Shown: positions 43,980 through 55,408, numbered from the stretch's first letter. The stretch: DNA of 64,000 nucleotides from Acuticoccus mangrovi (GCF_016411865.1 NZ_JAEKJA010000001.1:618383-682382); one strand, 5' to 3'. Numbers and translations: made by a program. The notes: a model not told the origin generated them from the sequence alone.

Positions 43980-45436
43980 CGAACGTCCTCTTCATCATGT
44001 CCGACGAGCACTCCAAGCGCGTCGCCGGCTTCTACGGCAACGAGACCATCAAGACGCCCCACCTCGACGCGCTCGCCGCGCGCGGGACGGTGTTCGACGC
44101 CGCCTACACCAACTGCCCGATCTGCGTGCCGGCGCGCGCCGCCTTCGCCACCGGCCGCTACGTCCATCAGATCGGCCATTGGGACAACGCCTTCCCCTAT
44201 GCCGGGACGCCGCCGGCGTGGGGCCATCGGCTGCAGGCGGCCGGCCACCGCTGCGATTCCATCGGCAAGCTGCACTATCGCGGCTCCACCGATCCGGCCG
44301 GCTTCGACGACGAGATCCTGCCGCTTCACGTCCTCAACGGCGAGGGCGACATTCAGGGCATGATCCGCCGCCCGCCGCCGAAGCGCCCGTCGACGGCCCA
44401 GCTCGCCGGCGACGCGGGGCCGGGGGAATCGACCTACATCGCCTACGATCGGCAGATCCGCGACGCCGCCTGCGACTGGCTCCGCGCCGCCGCCGCCGGG
44501 GAGCGGGGCGAGGGGTGGACCTGCTTCGTCTCGTTCGTGTGCCCGCACTTCCCGCTGGTGGCGTCGCCGGAATTCTTCGACCTCTATCCGCTTGACGAGG
44601 TGCCGATGCCGCGGCTGCGCGAGGCCGGAGACTTTCCAGACCACCCGGTGCTGCGCACCCTGCGCGCGGTCCAGAGCTACGAGGACCACTTCCGCGACGA
44701 GGAGCACGTGCGCATCGCGGTTGCCGCCTACTATGGCATGGTGTCCTTCCTCGACGACAATGTCGGCCGCATCCTCGCCACCTTGGAGGCGACCGGCCTC
44801 GCCGAGGATACGGTGGTGATCTACGCCTCCGACCATGGCGACAATCTCGGCACGCGGACCTTCTGGGGAAAGTCCAACATGTACGAGGAGTCGGCCGCGA
44901 TCCCGATGATCATGGCCGGCAAGGACGTGCCCGCGGGACGCCGCGTCGCCACCCCGGTGTCGCTGATCGACGCCCATCCGACGATCCTCGAAGCGGTGGG
45001 CGTCGCGCCCGATCCCGCCGACGCGGACCTGCCGGGACGCTCGCTCTTCGCCATCGTCGAGGGGGCCGACTTCGACCGCACCGCGTTCAGCGAATATCAC
45101 GCGGTGGCCTCGATCACCGGCATCTTCATGGTCCGTTTCGGCCGCTACAAGTACGTCTACTACGTGGACCACCGGCCGCAGCTCTACGACCTCGAGGCCG
45201 ACCCTTTCGAGACGCGCGACCTCGCGCTCGAGGCGGGCTACGAGGCGGTGCTCGTCGAGGGCGAGCGGCGGCTGCGCGAGATCTGCGACCCGGAGGCGGT
45301 GAATGCGCGTGCCTTCGCCGACCAGGCCGCCCGCATCGAGGCGCTGGGCGGGTCGGAAAAGGTGATGAGCGCGGGCAGCTTCCCCTATACGCCGGCGCCG
45401 GGGGAGACGCCGCGTATCTCCGGCGGTCCCGCCTGA
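43976..45436 (+). CDS. Sulfatase 4 (type I), no signal peptide
   Basis: A 486-residue sulfatase starting from GTG (VTNVLFIMSDEHSKR), so it lacks an export signal. The formylglycine site is C50 in CPICVPARAAF, the first metal Asp is D10 and the distal set lies in YASDHGDNLGTRTFWGKSNMYEES. Overlap with tctA gives translational coupling. The next genes are a deaminase-like and a creatininase-like enzyme in the same direction, perhaps the later steps for this substrate. Confidence 0.92.
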   Translation: MTNVLFIMSDEHSKRVAGFYGNETIKTPHLDALAARGTVFDAAYTNCPICVPARAAFATGRYVHQIGHWDNAFPYAGTPPAWGHRLQAAGHRCDSIGKLHYRGSTDPAGFDDEILPLHVLNGEGDIQGMIRRPPPKRPSTAQLAGDAGPGESTYIAYDRQIRDAACDWLRAAAAGERGEGWTCFVSFVCPHFPLVASPEFFDLYPLDEVPMPRLREAGDFPDHPVLRTLRAVQSYEDHFRDEEHVRIAVAAYYGMVSFLDDNVGRILATLEATGLAEDTVVIYASDHGDNLGTRTFWGKSNMYEESAAIPMIMAGKDVPAGRRVATPVSLIDAHPTILEAVGVAPDPADADLPGRSLFAIVEGADFDRTAFSEYHAVASITGIFMVRFGRYKYVYYVDHRPQLYDLEADPFETRDLALEAGYEAVLVEGERRLREICDPEAVNARAFADQAARIEALGGSEKVMSAGSFPYTPAPGETPRISGGPA

Positions 45437-45517
45437 AGGTACGGCCTTTGGCGGCACGGTCCTTGCCCTCACGCCGAAGGGCCGACACCGACGTCGGTCC
45501 TTTGCGAGGGCGGACCG

Positions 45518-46015
45518 ATGAACGACGACGACTTCATGCGGCGGGCGATCGCGCTCAGCGAGCAGGCGCTCGCCAATGACGGGCTGCGCCCGTTCGGCGC
45601 GGTGGTGGTGCGCGACGGCACGATCGTGGGGGAGGGGGTGAACGCCACCTATCTCGACCACGATCCGACGGCGCACGGCGAGATCGTGGCGATCCGTGCC
45701 GCTTGCGCCACGCTTCAGACCGCCTCGCTCAAGGGCTGCACCATCTACACCTCGTGCGAGCCCTGCTCGATGTGCACGGCGGCGATCCTCGCCGCCGACC
45801 TCGACGCCGTGGTCTATGGCGCGGCCCTTGGCGAGACGGCCGAGATCTACGCCAGGCGGCCCGACACGCCGCGCGCCCTGCCGCTCGATTCGATGGTGCT
45901 GCGCACCGAGGTGAGCCGGCCCATCGAGGCACGGCTGCAGCCCTCGCGGCGCGCCCTGCCTGCCGAGGCGCTCGCCGTGATCGACGCCTATTCGCGCGCC
46001 CGCACCGGCGCCTGA
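45518..46015 (+). CDS. Nucleoside/guanine deaminase-like zinc enzyme
   Basis: A 165-residue cytidine-deaminase-fold protein with the zinc motif H53-G54-E55 (usually HAE) and C83-x2-C86 in TSCEPCSMCTAAIL. E55 is the proton shuttle. The pattern is closest to guanine deaminase/TadA-like enzymes, but tRNA deaminase is unlikely in this operon context. It follows sulfatase 4 after 81 bases and precedes a creatininase-family gene by 24, suggesting a nitrogen-containing substrate for system 3. Confidence 0.87.
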   Translation: MNDDDFMRRAIALSEQALANDGLRPFGAVVVRDGTIVGEGVNATYLDHDPTAHGEIVAIRAACATLQTASLKGCTIYTSCEPCSMCTAAILAADLDAVVYGAALGETAEIYARRPDTPRALPLDSMVLRTEVSRPIEARLQPSRRALPAEALAVIDAYSRARTGA

Positions 46016-46039
46016 CACTCTTCTTCCGGAGCCCCGCTC

Positions 46040-46882
46040 ATGACCCTTCCCATTCCCGCCACCCCCGCCGACGTGCCGCTCTTCGAGGCGCTGACCTCGG
46101 TGGAGGTGGAGGCGGCCGTCGCGGCGGGCGCGCCCGTCATCGTGCCGCTCGGGGCGACCGAGCAGCACGGCTCCCATCTGCCGCTCGGCACCGACACCTA
46201 TCAGGGCGTGGAGGTGGCGCGGCGCACGATCCACCGCCTCGCCGGCGAGGGGCTTGCCGCGGTGCTCGGCCCGGTGATCCCGTTCGGCCCGCCGATGTTC
46301 CTCTCCGAATCGCCGAAGGACCGGCCCGGCACCATCGCGATCTCCAACCGCCTCCTGATCGACCTCACCGACGCCGTGGTGCGCGAGCTCGTCCGCTCCG
46401 GCTTTCGCACCATCTATCTGTTGATGGCGAACGCGGAGAGCGACCCGGCGATGCAGATCGTCGCCAAGGAGGTGACGGAACAGACGCCGGCCAACGTCGT
46501 CACGCTCAACTGGCTCGTCGGCACCCAGAAGACCTATCGCAGCGGCATCCTGAAGTCGGAGAAGCCGCAGGGTCACGCGGGCGAGGGGGAGACGGCGCGC
46601 ATGCTGGTGACGGCGCCGCACCTCGTCCACATGGAGCGGGCGGTGTCGTGGCATCCCTCCTTTCCGGCGAGCGAGGTGGAGGAGAGGATGCCCTATCTCG
46701 GCGGCGCCATCGGCCGCTATCGCTACGACGACGAGAGCTTCGCCGGGTTTTCCGACGGCCCCACCGGCGATCCCGCCAACGCGCTGCCCGAGACGGGGGA
46801 GGCGAGCTACCGCCTCATCGTCGACTGGGTGGTGGCGGTGCTGCGCTCCGACGCTGCCACAGGAATTGCCAGGGGCCGCTGA
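46040..46882 (+). CDS. Creatininase family amidohydrolase
   Basis: A 280-residue protein with the creatininase metal block LGATEQHGSHLPLGTDTYQG (E41, H43, H46, D52). The family's second block, usually NGHGGN, here reads LMANAESDP, so metal site or substrate handling differs. The C-terminal Glu region (GHAGEGETARML) is retained. Relatives open cyclic amides such as creatinine or act in pterin and mycofactocin pathways. It is last of the rightward group started at 40948. Confidence 0.82.
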   Translation: MTLPIPATPADVPLFEALTSVEVEAAVAAGAPVIVPLGATEQHGSHLPLGTDTYQGVEVARRTIHRLAGEGLAAVLGPVIPFGPPMFLSESPKDRPGTIAISNRLLIDLTDAVVRELVRSGFRTIYLLMANAESDPAMQIVAKEVTEQTPANVVTLNWLVGTQKTYRSGILKSEKPQGHAGEGETARMLVTAPHLVHMERAVSWHPSFPASEVEERMPYLGGAIGRYRYDDESFAGFSDGPTGDPANALPETGEASYRLIVDWVVAVLRSDAATGIARGR

Positions 46883-46908
46883 GGCCTGGGGGCGTTCGGC
46901 GCGCCATC

Positions 46909-48003
46909 TCAAGGGACGGCGGCGACGATGAGGAAGGCGGCGAAGATCACGAGGTGCACGCCGCCCTGCAGGATGCTGGTGCGCCCCGTGGTGAGGGTCA
47001 GCGTGCAGGTGAAGAGGGCGAGGACCAGGAGCACGATGTGCTCGGCTTCGAGGCCGAGGCTCAGCGGGGCGCCGATCATCACCGAGGCCGCTCCCACGAC
47101 GGGGATGGTGAGGCCGATGCTCGCGAGCGCCGACCCGAGCGCCAGGTTGAGGCTCTTCTGAAGCTGGTTGGCGCGCGCCGCCCTCAGCGCCGCGAGTCCC
47201 TCCGGCAACAGGACGAGGGCGGCGATGACGACGCCGACGAAGGCGTCGGGCAGGCCGGCCACGGAGACGGCGTCCTCCACGGCCGGCGACAGGCCTTCCG
47301 CGATCAGCACCACCGAGAGGAGCGAGACGGCGAGGAGCACGATGCTGACCGCCACGAGCCGACCGTCGGGGCGGGGGTGGGCCTCTTCGGCGTTCTCCAT
47401 GTCGATGAAGTAGTCCCGATGGCGCCAGGACTGGACGAAGATGAAGAGGGCGTAGAGGAGCAGCGACATCAGCCCGACGCCCATCAGCTGGCCGGTGGAG
47501 TAGACCGGCCCGGGCACGGCGACGGTGAAGTTCGGCAGGATGAGGGCGAGGGTGGCGAGGGTGGCGAGGACGCTGAGCGCCCCGCTCGCCCCTTGGATCT
47601 GGAAGCCCTGCTCGCGATGGAAGACGCCGCCGACGAGGAGGCAGAGGCCGATGATGCCGGTGAGGACGATCATCACCGCCGAGAATACGGTGTCGCGGGC
47701 GATCTCCGAGCCGCCGCCCTCGATGGCGAGCATCATGGAGATGATGAGCGAGACCTCGATGACGGTGACGGCGGCGGCGAGCACCAGCGAGCCGAGGGGC
47801 TCGCCGATCCTGAGCGCCAGCACCTCGGCGTGATGCACCGCGGCGAACACGGCGGCGCCGAGGATGAGGGCGGCGACGAGCTGGATCGCGAGGGTGTCGA
47901 GGTGGACGACGTGGGTTTCCTCGAGCACCACGAGGGCTCCGGCGACGAGGGGGACGAGGATGACCCAGAGCGGGTGGGTCGGATGGGTCGCGGCCTGTGC
48001 CAA
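46909..48003 (-). CDS. chaA: Calcium/proton antiporter of the ChaA (CaCA) family
   Basis: A 364-residue membrane protein with about eleven hydrophobic segments in two halves. The CaCA alpha-repeats are visible with their key acidic residues: VTVIEVSLIISMMLA near residue 85 and ALVLLPEGLAALRAARANQ near residue 265. ChaA exports Ca2+ or Na+ in exchange for H+ at the inner membrane. It converges with the creatininase gene (26-base gap). Confidence 0.9.
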   Translation of the reverse strand: MAQAATHPTHPLWVILVPLVAGALVVLEETHVVHLDTLAIQLVAALILGAAVFAAVHHAEVLALRIGEPLGSLVLAAAVTVIEVSLIISMMLAIEGGGSEIARDTVFSAVMIVLTGIIGLCLLVGGVFHREQGFQIQGASGALSVLATLATLALILPNFTVAVPGPVYSTGQLMGVGLMSLLLYALFIFVQSWRHRDYFIDMENAEEAHPRPDGRLVAVSIVLLAVSLLSVVLIAEGLSPAVEDAVSVAGLPDAFVGVVIAALVLLPEGLAALRAARANQLQKSLNLALGSALASIGLTIPVVGAASVMIGAPLSLGLEAEHIVLLVLALFTCTLTLTTGRTSILQGGVHLVIFAAFLIVAAVP

Positions 48004-48071
48004 GATGGATGTCTCCTCGCTGCGCGCCGGCGGTGTGTGGGGGCGGGGCCGGGTTGGCGGTCGCTCCGGTG

Positions 48072-48932
48072 CTACTCAGCCTTGTGCTTGGGGGTAAAGG
48101 CGCTTTGGAGCTCGGCGGCGTCGAAGGCGGGCGGAATGTGGCCGTTTGCGGCATAGTCGTAGAGCATGGCGCGCAGGATCACGCCGAGGGTGGTCGCAAC
48201 GAGCACGGTGAGGCCGATGACGGCGGCCATCGCGGTCATGACGGTGAGGGTGACGGCCTGGGGTGCCCCCGCCGCGGCGACGAGGCCGGAGACGAGACCG
48301 GCGAGGACGACGATGATGGTGACGAGGATGCCGACGCCGAAGTTGGCGACGAGCGATTCGCCCCAGGTGCGCCGCATCACGGCGGCCGAGCGCTTGATCG
48401 CCTCGACCGGCCCGACGCCCTCCGCGACGAGCACCGGCACCGCGAAATAGGTGGCGATGGACCAGGCGAGGCCGCCGAGGCCGGCGAGGATGCGCCCCGC
48501 CGAGCCCGCCCGCTGCTGGATGATGTTGAGGACGAGGCCGACCGTGGCGCTGACCGCCGCCCAGGCGAGGATCTGCGGCAGGCGGGCGAGGGCGAAGCCG
48601 ATGCCCTCGCCGACCGACGCGCGCCCCCCGCCGAGCCGCACCAGCACGCAGTGGATGAGCGCGGCGTTGAAGAAGGTGATGATGGTGTAGGCGGCGAGAT
48701 AGAAGAGGAAGCCGTAGACGTAGTGGATGTACTCGGTCTTCGGCGTGTCGCCCTCGAGGAGGGTTCGGAATTGCTCGCTGGCGAAGACCGGGGCGAGAAA
48801 GGCGGCCGCCACCAGGAAGAAGGCGATGCCGGAGATCATCGGCAGGACGAGAAGGCTCTTGTCGTCGCCGATGATGGCGAGGGATTGGCGGGTGAGTCTG
48901 ACTGCTCGGCCGATCCGCGTTCCGATGCTCAT
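48072..48932 (-). CDS. DUF6159-like membrane protein
   Basis: A 286-residue protein with about six hydrophobic segments. The start FGIGxx-type block (IGTRIGRAVRLTRQSLAIIGDDKSLLVLPMISG) and the central YFAVPVLVAEGVGPVEAIKRSAAVMRRTWGE match the DUF6159 group of bacterial and archaeal membrane proteins of unknown role. I start at the ATG at 48932. It lies 68 bases upstream of chaA in the same direction and may share its transcript. Confidence 0.75.
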   Translation of the reverse strand: MSIGTRIGRAVRLTRQSLAIIGDDKSLLVLPMISGIAFFLVAAAFLAPVFASEQFRTLLEGDTPKTEYIHYVYGFLFYLAAYTIITFFNAALIHCVLVRLGGGRASVGEGIGFALARLPQILAWAAVSATVGLVLNIIQQRAGSAGRILAGLGGLAWSIATYFAVPVLVAEGVGPVEAIKRSAAVMRRTWGESLVANFGVGILVTIIVVLAGLVSGLVAAAGAPQAVTLTVMTAMAAVIGLTVLVATTLGVILRAMLYDYAANGHIPPAFDAAELQSAFTPKHKAE

Positions 48933-48941
48933 CCCGTCCAC

Positions 48942-49084
48942 GACCCCTTGGCGTTGTTCTTCGACCGGCGGCGTGCCGGTCCGGTTACGTCAAGCCTGCA
49001 TGCCGTGGCCGCAAAGACAAGGCCTTACGAGGTACCGGACGACCCGCCGGAGGGTGGTCGGCACGGCGTCACGATAGCATTGCC
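48942..49084. other. Short gap upstream of the DUF6159-like gene
   Basis: About 140 bases holding the presumed promoter of the DUF6159-like/chaA pair. I see no gene. Confidence 0.4.
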
Positions 49085-49680
49085 GTGCGGAGCGGGGATG
49101 CTTTCGCCCGTCGCGGCGGACGTCGGGGGAGGGTGGCGATGCGCACCGCGACGAGGGCGAGGGTGCCTCGGCGCCGATGGTGTCGACGAGGGCGACGCGG
49201 GGGGCATCCGGCGGCGGCGCTTCGACGAGGACGGTGGTGCCTTCGATGGGGTCGGGGCGGCCGGTCGCGAGATCCAGGGTGAGGAGGTGGGCGACGACGC
49301 CGGGGTCGTGGAGGGTGGGACCGCGCTCGGCGTCGGCGGAGAGCATGGCGGCTGCAGCCTTCGCCGCCCCGCCGCCCCGCCGCCTGGCGCGCGCAGCGTG
49401 TCGAGGATGGCGCAGCCGGCGCGGACGTGGCGGGTGACGTCGAAGCCGCAGAGGGTGACGGGGGCACCCTCGTGAGGACGGTCTCGGCGGTTGGGGGATC
49501 GTGGAGGACGTTGAACTCGGCGGTGGCGGCACCGTTGCCCGGGACGCCGACTTGGTGGACGGGACCGTTGCCGGCGGTGGTGATCGCCGTGGGGTGGAAC
49601 TCCGGCGCGACGAGGGTGAGGATCGCGAGGGCGCTGGCGGTGCCGGGGTCGCCGTCGATGAGGAAGGGAGCGGGGGACGG
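49085..49680 (-). pseudogene. Decayed inosine-uridine nucleoside hydrolase
   Basis: On the minus strand three frames carry successive family blocks: FLIDGDPGTASALAILTLVAPE..AITTAGN (the DxDPGxDDA site, here with the DD lost), AEFNVLHDPPTAETVL, then APVTLCGFDVTRHV in a second frame and LHDPGVVAHLLTLDL (the Asp-containing loop) in a third. Order and spacing match RihA/IunH enzymes, with internal deletions and at least two frameshifts. The ends are approximate. Confidence 0.7.
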
Positions 49681-49764
49681 GGTGGCCGAGGGGCTCTTCC
49701 GGGCGCGTCGCCGCGATCGGCTGCGGAGGGCCGCCGCGAAGCGGCCGAGGGTGGGAGGCGGGGG

Positions 49765-49840
49765 TGGTACGCCCGAGGGGACTCGAACCCCTGACCGTCC
49801 GATTAAAAGTCGGATGCTCTACCAGCTGAGCTACAGGCGC
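49765..49840 (-). tRNA. tRNA-Lys (anticodon TTT)
   Basis: A 76-nt cloverleaf on the minus strand: acceptor GCGCCTG/CGGGCGT (two wobble pairs), D-arm GCTC/GAGC, anticodon stem TCCGA/TCGGA with loop CTTTTAA, T-arm AGGGG-TTCGAGT-CCCCT, and an encoded CCA. Confidence 0.97.
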
Positions 49841-50604
49841 CCGCGAGGGGTAGGTAGCTCGAATGGGGCGCGGGCTCAAGGCTGGGCCGCCGATTGGGGT
49901 GGACGGCGTTGCTGCGCGCGGCGGCCGTGGCGGACGGGCGCCGGCGAAACCAAGGAGTGGGCGGCGGCTCACGACGGCGAGCGGGCGCGCGGGCGTGCGC
50001 TCGCGCCGCGAGGCGGCCGAGGATTGGGGATCGACGGGACGCGAGGGGGCGACCCGATGGAAAGAGTGAGGCCGTCCCCACGCGTCCCGTCTCCGGGCTC
50101 TTGCGGGCGGGGCTGCTTTCGGGCGCGAGCGCCCGGCCCGGTGCGACGGGCCTTTTGAGCCCGCCGTCCGTCCGCTCTTACAGGCCCTCGGGGTTGACCC
50201 TGGCTGTCGCCCGTCCACGCTGCTCACGTGGAAGGTGGGCGCGTCTGCGGAGCGGCCCGTCCGGTCGATGCCGCGCCGTTGGCGTGCGTTACCCGCCGCG
50301 GGCGCGACCCCGGAGCCCTCGATCCTCATGGTGGACGGTCCGGCCACGCCTCCCCTTGGATCGAGCGACGGGGGCAGGATAGGGGCCGGCGCGGGGGGCG
50401 GGGATAAGTGTCGCGCGCGAAGGCTCGGGCGCGACCGGCAGCTGCGGCGCGCGTTGGCGGCGCGGGTCGGGCCGCGGCGGTCGACGTTGCGCGGCCCGGG
50501 GGCTCGTGTCACTCTGACGGGATCGACAGGGTTTTTCGTCGTTGTCGTCCATCCTGCGGGGCGGATGATCTTTTCATAATTCTATATTTTTCGGGACGAC
50601 TTCT
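49841..50604. other. Gene-free region before a foreign membrane gene
   Basis: About 760 bases of GC-rich sequence with no supported gene on either strand. The last 40 bases turn AT-rich (TTTTCATAATTCTATATTTTT), a likely promoter for the next gene. Confidence 0.5.
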
Positions 50605-52752
50605 ATGCTGTTGTTCATACTGTCCGCGATGACGGCCTGCGGCGGCGTCTATTTTTGGGGGGCGTCGGTATCGCGGTGGCGGGGCACGGGCAAGAGGCCC
50701 TTCTTGCGGCTCGACTGGCGGGTCCGCGCCGTGCTCATCACCGCCTATCTGACGGCGATCGTCTACGCCTTCTACGGGGCGCTCTATGCCCCTTACGAGT
50801 TCTACCTGACCAACGACCTCGTCGGCGGCATGCACCGCTTCTTCGCGCGGGGGCATGCCCGGTCGCTGGCGGAAGTCTTGGCGGGGATGTCGATCGGTGC
50901 GCTGCTGGGCGTCTGGTTCCTGCAGACCGAACGCTTGCCCAACATCTCGGTGAGCAAGCGGAGCATGTCGCTGTGGGCCAAGCACAAGCGCTTCGGCTTC
51001 GGGATCTTCGCGCTTCTTCTGATCTTTCTGATGATTTTTGTGCCGGGGACGTTGCTCGACAGGGTGCTCGATCGGATCCACCACGTCACGCTGCCGGGTG
51101 GGGCGGGCATCGAATTTTCGCGCGCGAAAGAGGAGCCTGCCACCGAACAGGTCGGTGTCTCGATTCACAACGCGAACAGCGACTATCACAGCCCCTTTGG
51201 GCCGACCAGCACGGACATCGGCATTGCGATGCTGATCTACGCCACCCGGCTCTATCCTCAGCTGGCGAAGATCGTCTATCAATCCGACATCGATGACAGA
51301 GCTTATACCAGGAATCGTCATCCGTTGGAGGGTATCACGATTCAGGAATGGCAAGAAACAGATTATTTTTATGCGATTAAGTATGGTTTACAATCTTTAA
51401 TTTCTTGTAATTGGGCAATTCGACAAATTGAAGGATTGCCTGGGTTGGATATGCGACTTTTTCGCCTCAAAGAACTAGTAGACTATTTGGATCAGACGAA
51501 AGGTGCGACGTCTCCGGGTGATGCTTCAATTTTCGAAAATTTGTATAAGAATACATTGCGCAATGTTATTTTGGTGACGCTGCAAAAGTTCACAGAATTT
51601 TATGGAAATTCCATTTTTGAGCGAACCCTCGAGCAAAATTGTGTTATGTTTGTTAGTATTATGCACAATAATCGTCTTGAAATTGAGCAATACGCAAATG
51701 CAGCAGATTGGAAAGAGGTGTGGCGTCCGATTGCTGATGAAGTTGATCGTTGGGATGGCTGGGATATTTATGGTAAAGCCAATGATTTTGTTTCGTATAG
51801 TTGGCCTATCTTTCAGAAGATGCTGAAAGATAAACAGTCAACTAATATAAATTTTAATAGATTTATCTCGTCTGCTTTAAAGTTGACATTGTTCGACAAA
51901 AATATTGCGGCGAATGGCATTCAGGCCACGTTGGATGGGACGGCACTCCAATACGAGGATGGCGACGATGCTCGAGAGATTCGAGAAAAATTTCTCATTC
52001 GTACGTATATTCGCCGTTTTGTTCGTGAGCTCTACCGGCCGGATCGCCTCGGAACGGTGATTCCGCATCTGGAGTATTTGTTTGCGGATGTTCAGGAATT
52101 TGAAGATCATTTTCTGCCGGCTGTGCCAGGACTGGTGAAATCGAGACGGGAAGGACGGATTGAAGAGCGATTGTCGCAGCGCCTCTATGACGATCAATTG
52201 TTAAGCTTTGGTGGCGTATCCTGTCCAACGAGTGTATATTTTCGGAGAATTTATTTAGATTATCTATTCGCAATAAATAATATTATCTATGCCGTTGCAA
52301 CGACGCCGACGATTTGGGATTTACCCGTTCCATCGAAGGCGATGTCCTATCGCGCGACAGCCGATCAAATGTCAAAGAAACTCCTTGGATTGAATTTCAA
52401 CTGCTTCGAGGATGTATTTCCTGATACCCAAGTGAGCGACATCCAGGTGATTTTTGCGAGCACCTTGATCCGCTTCGAACTCGAGCTGATTGCAGCGCAG
52501 GATCTGTCAAAGCGTATGGTACGCGAGCAGCACTATGCGCGGCTGAGCAAGCTTCTGGGGAAGTCGAATGCGCTGTTGCAGCAGCATTTGGACGACGTGA
52601 ACGTCAAGATCGCGGAGGCGTCGCACCCGGGGAACGTCGATGAAGTGAATATGAGGAAATTGCTTAAGACCAAACACGAATTGGAGGATCTGCAAACCAA
52701 GTCGGCGCGGGCACTGGAAAAGCTGGGCGTCGAGCCCGGCGAGTCCCTCTGA
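50605..52752 (+). CDS. Unrecognised large membrane protein of mosaic base composition
   Basis: A 715-residue protein that I cannot assign. Residues 1-150 hold about four hydrophobic segments (first MLLFILSAMTACGGVYFW, last FGIFALLLIFLMIFVPG), the rest is a large, mostly helical soluble part ending in a Leu/Lys/Glu-rich coiled-coil stretch (about 640-710). The first 690 bases and the last 300 are GC-rich like the host, whereas the middle (about 51300-52400) uses many A/T-ending codons (Asn, Ile, Tyr, Phe rich). This suggests acquisition by transfer and partial amelioration or recombination. There is no clear SD and no cotranscribed neighbour. Confidence 0.6.
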   Translation: MLLFILSAMTACGGVYFWGASVSRWRGTGKRPFLRLDWRVRAVLITAYLTAIVYAFYGALYAPYEFYLTNDLVGGMHRFFARGHARSLAEVLAGMSIGALLGVWFLQTERLPNISVSKRSMSLWAKHKRFGFGIFALLLIFLMIFVPGTLLDRVLDRIHHVTLPGGAGIEFSRAKEEPATEQVGVSIHNANSDYHSPFGPTSTDIGIAMLIYATRLYPQLAKIVYQSDIDDRAYTRNRHPLEGITIQEWQETDYFYAIKYGLQSLISCNWAIRQIEGLPGLDMRLFRLKELVDYLDQTKGATSPGDASIFENLYKNTLRNVILVTLQKFTEFYGNSIFERTLEQNCVMFVSIMHNNRLEIEQYANAADWKEVWRPIADEVDRWDGWDIYGKANDFVSYSWPIFQKMLKDKQSTNINFNRFISSALKLTLFDKNIAANGIQATLDGTALQYEDGDDAREIREKFLIRTYIRRFVRELYRPDRLGTVIPHLEYLFADVQEFEDHFLPAVPGLVKSRREGRIEERLSQRLYDDQLLSFGGVSCPTSVYFRRIYLDYLFAINNIIYAVATTPTIWDLPVPSKAMSYRATADQMSKKLLGLNFNCFEDVFPDTQVSDIQVIFASTLIRFELELIAAQDLSKRMVREQHYARLSKLLGKSNALLQQHLDDVNVKIAEASHPGNVDEVNMRKLLKTKHELEDLQTKSARALEKLGVEPGESL

Positions 52753-52827
52753 CGATGGGGCGCGCCGCTTTGACGATCAGGGAGCACTCGTTCCGATGAC
52801 GATGAGGAGCATGTACTCCGTCGACGA

Positions 52828-52950
52828 TCAGGGCGGGACGCGCAGATCCGAGGCGACGTTGCCGCTGGCCGGGCCGGCGGTGACGGGTTGTACCGAGAGC
52901 GCGGCGGCAGCGATCAGTGCCAGCAGAGCGCATGTCCGAACTATAGTCAT
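52828..52950 (-). CDS. Small secreted peptide (40 residues)
   Basis: A short gene with an excellent SD (GGAG, six bases before the ATG at 52950). The product MTIVRTCALLALIAAAALSV.. is a textbook signal peptide (one Arg, hydrophobic core, cleavage near VTAG), leaving a mature part of about 14 residues (PASGNVASDLRVPP). It reads opposite to the membrane protein gene and towards it. The function is unknown; a leftover signal-peptide stub of a decayed exported protein is the alternative. Confidence 0.5.
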   Translation of the reverse strand: MTIVRTCALLALIAAAALSVQPVTAGPASGNVASDLRVPP

Positions 52951-53178
52951 CGTCTACTCCTTCAGCCTGTGGCGGGATGTTCCGTCCAGAGGCGTAGATG
53001 GGGCGACTTGATCAAGCCGGCCGTGATGTCCCTCACATTTTCATCGCAGACCATACTGCCACGAAGCTGAACCGGGAATGACGGAAAACGTGTGGGCGCT
53101 TTCTGCGAGGCGACGGTTGCCGGCGCTCGAGGCTCCGCATTCGGCAGAACCCGCGCGTCGTTAGGGCGAGCGGGTGCC

Positions 53179-55408
<2,230 letters not shown>

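Noticed and set aside
43685..48154. A 1489-codon open frame on the minus strand opposite sulfatase 4, the deaminase, the creatininase and chaA
   Set aside because: It is Arg/Pro/His-rich with no domain, and opposes genes with clear motifs on the plus strand; it is an effect of high GC.
49841..50604. Frames around the region after tRNA-Lys as genes
   Set aside because: All are Arg/Ala/Pro-rich in every phase without domains, as expected for GC-rich non-coding DNA.
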